Source of the DNA: Bacillota bacterium
GTDB lineage: Bacteria > Bacillota > Clostridia > Acetivibrionales > JAEZXR01
Direction: 5' to 3'
DNA length: 64,000 bases
Assembly: GCA_023419605.1 (NCBI GenBank)
Contig: JAEZXR010000090.1
Coordinates: forward strand, 27,677-91,676
Positions 59,306 to 64,000 of this stretch are shown here, piece by piece. The notes below the pieces were generated by a model. It was not told the DNA's origin. It made no database searches and was given only the letters and a program-made list of their open reading frames with translations. The translations under genes and the position numbers were made by a program. The stretch's first letter is position 1, and each line of letters starts with the position of its first letter.

Positions 59306-60532
59306 TTATTTTTTCGCTTCAAAATATTCCGCGGTGTAGTTGTTGTTTGGATCCCACAATATCCATTCCTCATAGCCGGCATCATAAACAGCCTTAATCT
59401 GCTGTCTTACCTGCTCTGTACCATACTTCTGGTAGTAACCGGCTCCAAGCCAGGATGCTGTGAATGCTTGAAGATAAGGTCTGATCTTGGCTTTATGCTC
59501 GACACTGTCCAACCGTTTCTTACCTGCCAGCAGCGTCTGGTAAATAACATTGTAAGGCTCCAGGTCAGGCTTACCAAAGGTTACTCCATTAATGCCCTGT
59601 CCTACACCATTCTGTTTTACATTCGCATAGTGGGAAGGGTAAACCATAGGACACATGTAGTCTACTTCCTTCGCTAACTTTTCCCAGTTCTGCCCAATAA
59701 TTTTATCATCTCCGGAGCTTACCGCAGCAATTCCGAAAACATCCGCAGTCAGAGGAATCCCCAGTTTGTCGTGAATCTCCTTATAGGATTTGTTCAAAAA
59801 CTCAGCGATGGTATCCGACTTGGTATTGGGATCAAAATCCGGCCCAAAGTCCATGAGCTTTGTATCTCCATCATTACAGAACCTCACATAGTCAAACTGA
59901 ATCTCATCAAAGCCCTTTTCCTTGGCTTCTCTGGCAATCTTCCAGATATACTCCCAGGTTTCCTTACTCATAGGATTTACCCAGGGCTTACCGTTCTGAT
60001 CCTTCCACACACCGCCATTTTTTGACTTATAAGCCACTTCCGGCTTCTTCTGCGCCAGGATGGGGTCTTTAAAGCAAACCAGTCTCCCGATAACATAAAT
60101 ATTGTTTTCATGCAGTGTCTTTATTGCCTTATCGACATCATATTTCTTTTCCCAGCCTCCGATTTCCCTTACTTCACTGATTGCAGTTTCATATCCCACT
60201 TTTCCATCGTCATCCTTAATATCAATAACAACCGCATTTAATTCAGTCGTTTTCGATAAATTTACGATTTGCTGGATTTTGGCAGGATTCCCTGCAGTCC
60301 ACCCGGTTAAGTAGATCGCTTTTACCTTTGGAGATTTAACCTCTGGTTTGGGCGTCGGAGATGGAGACGGAGTCGGTGCAGGTGTTGCGTTCTTTTCCGC
60401 AACCTGTGTTGGGTCTCCCTGCTGAGTTTTATCCGAATCGGATGTTGTCTTGGTACTGCATCCGGTAAAAACGAATGCAAAAATCATAATTGACGCTAGA
60501 GCTGAAGCCAGAATCCTCCGTTGTTTCTTCAT
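59306..60532 (-). CDS. DUF4015 putative glycoside hydrolase, lipoprotein
   Basis: About 408 residues. ATG 60532 has GGGGAA upstream and gives MKKQRRILASALASIMIFAF, then the lipobox VFTGC, then a Pro-rich spacer (ATPAPTPSPSPTPKPEVKSP). The rest is a TIM-barrel domain: KVKAIYLTGWTAGNPAKIQQ, LNAVVIDIKDDDGKVGYETA, GFDEIQFDYVRFCNDGD with acidic residues at the expected strand end, PLTADVFGIAAVSSGDDKII and DYMCPMVYPSHYA. DUF4015 proteins are thought to be surface glycosidases, but no activity is established. The enzyme would be anchored outside the membrane. Confidence 0.9.
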   Translation of the reverse strand: MKKQRRILASALASIMIFAFVFTGCSTKTTSDSDKTQQGDPTQVAEKNATPAPTPSPSPTPKPEVKSPKVKAIYLTGWTAGNPAKIQQIVNLSKTTELNAVVIDIKDDDGKVGYETAISEVREIGGWEKKYDVDKAIKTLHENNIYVIGRLVCFKDPILAQKKPEVAYKSKNGGVWKDQNGKPWVNPMSKETWEYIWKIAREAKEKGFDEIQFDYVRFCNDGDTKLMDFGPDFDPNTKSDTIAEFLNKSYKEIHDKLGIPLTADVFGIAAVSSGDDKIIGQNWEKLAKEVDYMCPMVYPSHYANVKQNGVGQGINGVTFGKPDLEPYNVIYQTLLAGKKRLDSVEHKAKIRPYLQAFTASWLGAGYYQKYGTEQVRQQIKAVYDAGYEEWILWDPNNNYTAEYFEAKK

Positions 60533-60810
60533 GTTATTCCCCATTCCTTCGTTTTTGTTTTAAGACTTGGCATGCCTCACATGTTGGAATACCTTTACTA
60601 TACTATATCTATTATTTAAAATACAAGCACTTTTACCATTCTGTAATATTTTGCACCATTTTTGCGCCAATATGATTAACATAATTTTTTCAATTTATTA
60701 TATTTAGGAAAAGCGTATGTAATGATGCATATTACACAATCCACCACGTATTTATCGGCAAAAATCAAAACAGCAATTATAGTTTTTCCGTTTTTCTCTA
60801 CAATATTTTA

Positions 60811-60859
60811 AAAAAGCAATACATATTGCGAAGAACCTTCGCAATATGTATTGCTTTTT
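60811..60859. terminator. Perfect 23-bp-stem terminator after glutamate dehydrogenase
   Basis: Bases 60811-60833 are the reverse complement of 60837-60859, with a 3-base loop and AAAAA/TTTTT at the ends, so it can work in both directions. It lies 41 bases past the gdhA stop. The rest of 60533-60899 is AT-rich, with the promoter region of the DUF4015 gene and no other gene. Confidence 0.9.
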
Positions 60860-60899
60860 ACACTGACTGCCGCAGCAGTGACTTAAATTGCTGATTTCT

Positions 60900-62159
60900 T
60901 TACGGGAAAACTCCTCTGATCTTCTTTGCCTTTACAAGTCTTTCAATAGCAACCATATAGGCACCCATACGAAGTGTTGTTTGCTTTGCGCGGGTTTTAT
61001 CCCATACCTCATTAAATGCCCGAATCATAATCTTCTCTAACGCACGGTTAACCTCTTCCTCATCCCACATCAGAGACTGTATGTTCTGCACCCATTCGAA
61101 ATAGGAAACAACAACACCTCCTGCATTTGCCAGAATGTCAGGCACTACAACCTTTCCATTCTTCTCAAGGATCTTATCCCCTTCCACCGTGGTAGGACCA
61201 TTGGCACCTTCTATAATAATGCTGGCTTTAACCTTCTGTGCTATATGCTCATTAATCTGATTTTCAAGGGCTGCAGGTATCAGTACATCCGTATCCACTG
61301 TCAACAGTTCTTCATTGGATATATGGGTAACTCCTGCCTCTTCGTAATCCGTAAGAAGCTTTCCGTTAGCACCAAGGAACTGCTGTATTTTGTCAATATT
61401 CAAACCGCTTTTACAGTATACTCCACCTGAAACATCACTGATGGCAACAATTTTGCATCCTTCATTATAGAGGAGCCTTGCCGCAATGCTTCCCACATTA
61501 CCAAAACCCTGTACTGCAACTCTTGTTCCCATGACCGGCATCCCTAACCGGTGCAGAATCTCCCGGGTCATAAACATAACGCCACGGCCTGTAGCTTCCC
61601 GTCTTCCCAGAGAACCGCCTACATCCACCGGCTTACCGGTTACTACTCCTGGCACTGTATATCCCTTAAACATGCTGTAGGTATCCATGATCCAGCCCAT
61701 AATTTCCGCATTGGTATTTACGTCTGGAGCCGGAATGTCCTTATCAGGCCCGATAAGGGGCAGAATCATTGCCGTGTACCTGCGGGTCAACCGTTTAAGT
61801 TCACTTTTGGACAGCTCCTTGGGATTTACCTTAACAGCGCCTTTCGCGCCGCCGTAGGGAATATTTACAACAGCACATTTAAGGCTCATCCAGGCAGCCA
61901 ATGCCTTAACCTCATCTATATCAACATCCTGGTGATACCTTATACCGCCCTTGCAGGGACCTCTGGAACTTGAATGCTGTACTCTGTATCCTTCAAAAAC
62001 CTTAATGGACCCATCATCCATTTCTACAGGAATGGATACTTTTAATTCTCTTTCAGGATACTTAATTGCTACATAATCATTTTCATGCAAATCGATCATC
62101 TTTGCTGCACTTTCAAGAACTTCAAGCATGTTATCATATGGATTGTAGCCGTTTGGCAT
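60900..62159 (-). CDS. gdhA: Glutamate dehydrogenase (Glu/Leu/Phe/Val dehydrogenase family)
   Basis: A 419-residue hexameric-type NAD(P) enzyme linking 2-oxoglutarate, ammonia and glutamate. The substrate lysine stands in VNIPYGGAKGAVKVNPKELS, GPDKDIPAPDVNTNAEIMGW holds the second active-site region, and VAVQGFGNVGSIAARLL is the dinucleotide fold. KGGIRYHQDVDIDEVKALA is the usual glutamate pocket. AAGGAGG precedes the ATG. It is monocistronic with a strong terminator. Cofactor preference is not readable with certainty. Confidence 0.94.
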   Translation of the reverse strand: MPNGYNPYDNMLEVLESAAKMIDLHENDYVAIKYPERELKVSIPVEMDDGSIKVFEGYRVQHSSSRGPCKGGIRYHQDVDIDEVKALAAWMSLKCAVVNIPYGGAKGAVKVNPKELSKSELKRLTRRYTAMILPLIGPDKDIPAPDVNTNAEIMGWIMDTYSMFKGYTVPGVVTGKPVDVGGSLGRREATGRGVMFMTREILHRLGMPVMGTRVAVQGFGNVGSIAARLLYNEGCKIVAISDVSGGVYCKSGLNIDKIQQFLGANGKLLTDYEEAGVTHISNEELLTVDTDVLIPAALENQINEHIAQKVKASIIIEGANGPTTVEGDKILEKNGKVVVPDILANAGGVVVSYFEWVQNIQSLMWDEEEVNRALEKIMIRAFNEVWDKTRAKQTTLRMGAYMVAIERLVKAKKIRGVFP

Positions 62160-62580
62160 AATGTTTCCTCCTTAAAAATCAGTTGGCTATTATTCCTTCC
62201 CATCCCTGCCAGACAATAATACAAAATATCATTTTCCTATTGAATTTAAAGTTCTTTCTATTTTACCCTATCCTGTTATGGATGATGTAAGCAAGGGTCA
62301 ATCCCATTTTCCGTTCTCTTTAAATATCTATGCAAAAACATCCGATTCCCCTATCACACCTCCTTGGTATCATTTTGATTATAATAAATCCTAATTAAAT
62401 ATTATTACACTCAAAGGAACTTTGCAAGATATTATGTAAAATCTACTATGCTGAAAACAAATATCAGTAACACTTCTTTTAATTTTTGCATCAATGCTAT
62501 ACTTATATATATTATGTTAACTATTTCGGGTTGTTACTTTATTAACTTGGAATATAAGATATCCATAAGAATAAATACCA
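62160..62580. other. Intergenic region upstream of glutamate dehydrogenase
   Basis: AT-rich. On the minus strand a 21-codon frame (62276-62341, MFLHRYLKRTENG...) lies behind AAGGAGGTG, but the distance to its ATG is too long for me to support it as a gene. Otherwise nothing seen. Confidence 0.4.
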
Positions 62581-62678
62581 TGTAGCCGTTTTTTACGCTT
62601 GCGCTTTCTGAATAAAATGAGGAAAAATGCACGCAAAGCCTTCATTCCGCCGTATTTTTCATTTAAAAAACGGCTACA
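62581..62678. repeat. MITE-like 98-bp element with perfect 15-bp terminal inverted repeats
   Basis: TGTAGCCGTTTTTTA (62581-62595) and its exact complement TAAAAAACGGCTACA (62664-62678) bound a 68-base interior with weak further pairing (GCTTGCG with CGCAAAGC). No coding capacity. No clear target duplication is visible at the ends. It lies between two terminator regions, a usual place for such elements. Confidence 0.6.
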
Positions 62679-62691
62679 GTTTCCTCCCCAT

Positions 62692-62726
62692 AAAAAAAGA
62701 CACCATGCAGTATCTACATAGTGTCT
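62692..62726 (-). terminator. Terminator after the peptidoglycan-binding gene
   Basis: AGACACCATG (62698-62707) pairs with CATAGTGTCT (62717-62726) with one mismatch, then seven T on the minus strand. It lies 10 bases beyond the stop at 62737. Confidence 0.88.
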
Positions 62727-62736
62727 CTGTGCTCGA

Positions 62737-63840
62737 TTATTTACCTGAACGGTAGGCTTTTTGTACCATTGCCTGATGATTTGCATCAACACTGTTGGTT
62801 CCATGGGTGCGGCTGTTATAGAAATGCATGTCAAAATGTCCATCCATTCCATTACCTTTTACAGTATCCAGGTTATCTCCCGTACCATATTCGCCACTTC
62901 TTCCGCTTACTGTCACATTGGCAGGCTTGCTATCCAAACCTGCGTGCGGCATTGGTGCAATCGATGCGGCCAGCCTTCTGCCATTAACCTCTACGATTAC
63001 AGCCCTTCGCGTCCAATTGAAGCCGCCTGCAATTTTCTTCAGCATCTGCGTATCCTCCAAGGATGCAGTCTCTACATCGGCATGGTTATATCCATACGTT
63101 CTCTTTACGCTAAAGCTCAATCCGGTATCTACATCAATTACTTTTGCAACGGAACCGATGGAGAACACTTTCTCCGCGCCTCCAAACCAGGACAAGAGTT
63201 CAGCCTTCCCGCCGCCGGAGGGCTGCGGTTGAGCCGGTGCTGCCGGCTGCGTCTTTTGCGGCTGCGATGCAGTATTCGATTGTTTTGCCTGGACTTGCTG
63301 CTGGGAAGGTGCAGCTTCTTTTACTTCCTGCTTCTGCACTTTTGCAACAACCCCATTATTTATCCCATATTCGATTTTAGTGAGGGTGTCGGCCCCCACA
63401 ATTCCATCCGGCAGTAATCCCAGCTGAACCTGGAAATCCACTACCGCATCATTGGTTACGACCCCAAAGAACCCGGAAGGTTCTTCCTTGAAAAACCCCA
63501 TCTTTTTTAAGTCTTTCTGTAGTTTTACAACTTCTTCGCCTGAATCCCCTATTCTTATCTTTGCATCAACAGTTTTCACCTGCGTGTCCGTATCCGGAGC
63601 CGCACCCAATTCTGTTTCCTGGGCAGCAAAACTCCTGTCAACGTCTCCACGGTTGTATGTATCCCGGTCTCTAAGAGTATCTGTTGAGGCAACCGTTTGC
63701 GGCGCCTCTGCAGATTGAACGGCCTGTGAATCATTTTTGATAATTAATGCCTCGACGTTGTTGTAGGAAGTGATCAAGCCAAACAATAGTAGTACAAAAG
63801 CCAATGAGCCAAATAAAATAATGTTTTTTCTCTTTTGCAT
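62737..63840 (-). CDS. Membrane-anchored peptidoglycan-binding protein
   Basis: A 367-residue envelope protein. An N-terminal signal anchor (KNIILFGSLAFVLLLFGLIT) is followed by a charged linker, then a PG_binding_1 domain (DSGEEVVKLQKDLKKMGFFK...FFGVVTNDAVVDFQVQLGLL), a Gln/Pro-rich low-complexity stretch (QQQVQAKQSNTASQPQKTQP) and a C-terminal domain with HADVETASLEDTQ, PMPHAGLDSKPA and DGHFDMHFYNSRTHG, rich in conserved histidines. The last domain occurs in several clostridial and spore-related proteins and may be a metal-dependent cell-wall enzyme, but I cannot name the reaction. GGGGG precedes the ATG. The right edge, 63841-64000, holds its promoter region and a small hairpin GCCTGGC/GCCAGGC at the end. 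Confidence 0.8.
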   Translation of the reverse strand: MQKRKNIILFGSLAFVLLLFGLITSYNNVEALIIKNDSQAVQSAEAPQTVASTDTLRDRDTYNRGDVDRSFAAQETELGAAPDTDTQVKTVDAKIRIGDSGEEVVKLQKDLKKMGFFKEEPSGFFGVVTNDAVVDFQVQLGLLPDGIVGADTLTKIEYGINNGVVAKVQKQEVKEAAPSQQQVQAKQSNTASQPQKTQPAAPAQPQPSGGGKAELLSWFGGAEKVFSIGSVAKVIDVDTGLSFSVKRTYGYNHADVETASLEDTQMLKKIAGGFNWTRRAVIVEVNGRRLAASIAPMPHAGLDSKPANVTVSGRSGEYGTGDNLDTVKGNGMDGHFDMHFYNSRTHGTNSVDANHQAMVQKAYRSGK

Positions 63841-64000
63841 TCTTTTTCTTTACCCCCTTATGATTAACTGTGTGCCGCTAGCAGCACATTGAATCAAGGG
63901 CTTCAGGTCGAATATAAGTTTACCATAATGCTGGCAAAATAGTAACCCTCAAATACTGGAAAACAACACCAAAGCGGCTAAGCCTGGCTTACCGCCAGGC

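Noticed and set aside
62276..62341. 21-codon frame behind AAGGAGGTG
   Set aside because: The spacing to its ATG is too long and the peptide shows no membrane or conserved character.
1..64000. CRISPR arrays, tRNA or rRNA genes
   Set aside because: No regularly spaced direct repeats, cloverleaf or rRNA-like segments were seen by eye on either strand.

Overview
The window looks like a chromosomal stretch of an anaerobic, low-GC Gram-positive bacterium of the class Clostridia, and Lachnospiraceae or a neighbouring clostridial family is the likeliest home. The grounds are AT-rich DNA with strong AGGAGG-type ribosome binding sites and frequent TTG/GTG starts, an anaerobic Ni-Fe carbon monoxide dehydrogenase, a B12-dependent (class II) ribonucleotide reductase, a B12-binding radical SAM protein, ferredoxin-containing oxidoreductases and many PadR/MerR/Rrf2 regulators. 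No rRNA, tRNA, CRISPR array, phage or intact transposase was seen. The species cannot be named from the sequence alone.

Layout. 0-5 kb: a ribose-type sugar ABC importer on the minus strand (ATPase, permease and two paralogous substrate-binding lipoproteins, the second running off the left edge). 5-10 kb: a plus-strand carbon monoxide module. A structured leader RNA precedes a TM1266-type hydrogenase-associated regulator, followed by an Rrf2-family Fe-S regulator and cooS, cooF and an FAD/NAD(P) oxidoreductase. 10-15 kb: a BlaI / M56 peptidase / lipoprotein operon under a very large palindrome, and an OFA-type MFS transporter. 15-17 kb: three decayed genes in a row. 17-21 kb: uronate catabolism (kduI, kduD, a discoidin-like protein, a LacI regulator). 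21-30 kb: a B12 radical SAM protein, a putative glycosyltransferase, an APH-like kinase, a nitroreductase, an Lsa-type ABC-F gene with a complete attenuator, and a ferredoxin-containing aldo/keto reductase. 30-36 kb: PadR, an Old-Yellow-Enzyme-like reductase, a broken GH43 and a GH42 stub, an SDR, and a polytopic membrane protein with a 25-residue membrane peptide.

36-48 kb: a two-component system with a broken response regulator, a PadR-controlled drug-efflux MFS, a MerR/iron-sulfur flavoprotein operon with debris around it, a PQQ-type sugar dehydrogenase-like protein, and a thiol-redox cluster (TlpA-like thioredoxin, tiny CXXC protein, polyferredoxin) beside its own two-component system. 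48-51 kb: remnants, an acetyltransferase with an ACG start, an iron-type alcohol dehydrogenase and a divergent MerR gene. 51-57 kb: a translational GTPase of the tetracycline ribosomal-protection type fused to a YacP/Rae1-like NYN nuclease domain, an AraC sensor stub, an epoxide hydrolase and a GC-rich patch. 56-64 kb: the class II RNR behind tandem NrdR-type boxes, a DUF4015 lipoprotein, glutamate dehydrogenase, a MITE-like element and a peptidoglycan-binding protein.

Two themes stand out. First, regulation is unusually legible: three MerR-type promoters with 19-bp spacers, paired PadR and BlaI operators, NrdR boxes, an Rrf2 palindrome, an attenuator and a three-way-junction leader RNA. Second, decay is widespread: about a dozen genes carry nonsense, frameshift or deletion lesions, or survive only as stubs, mostly in accessory carbohydrate and redox loci. 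The least ordinary protein is the GTPase-NYN fusion at 51.9-54.5 kb. The least ordinary RNA is the leader at 5.07-5.21 kb.
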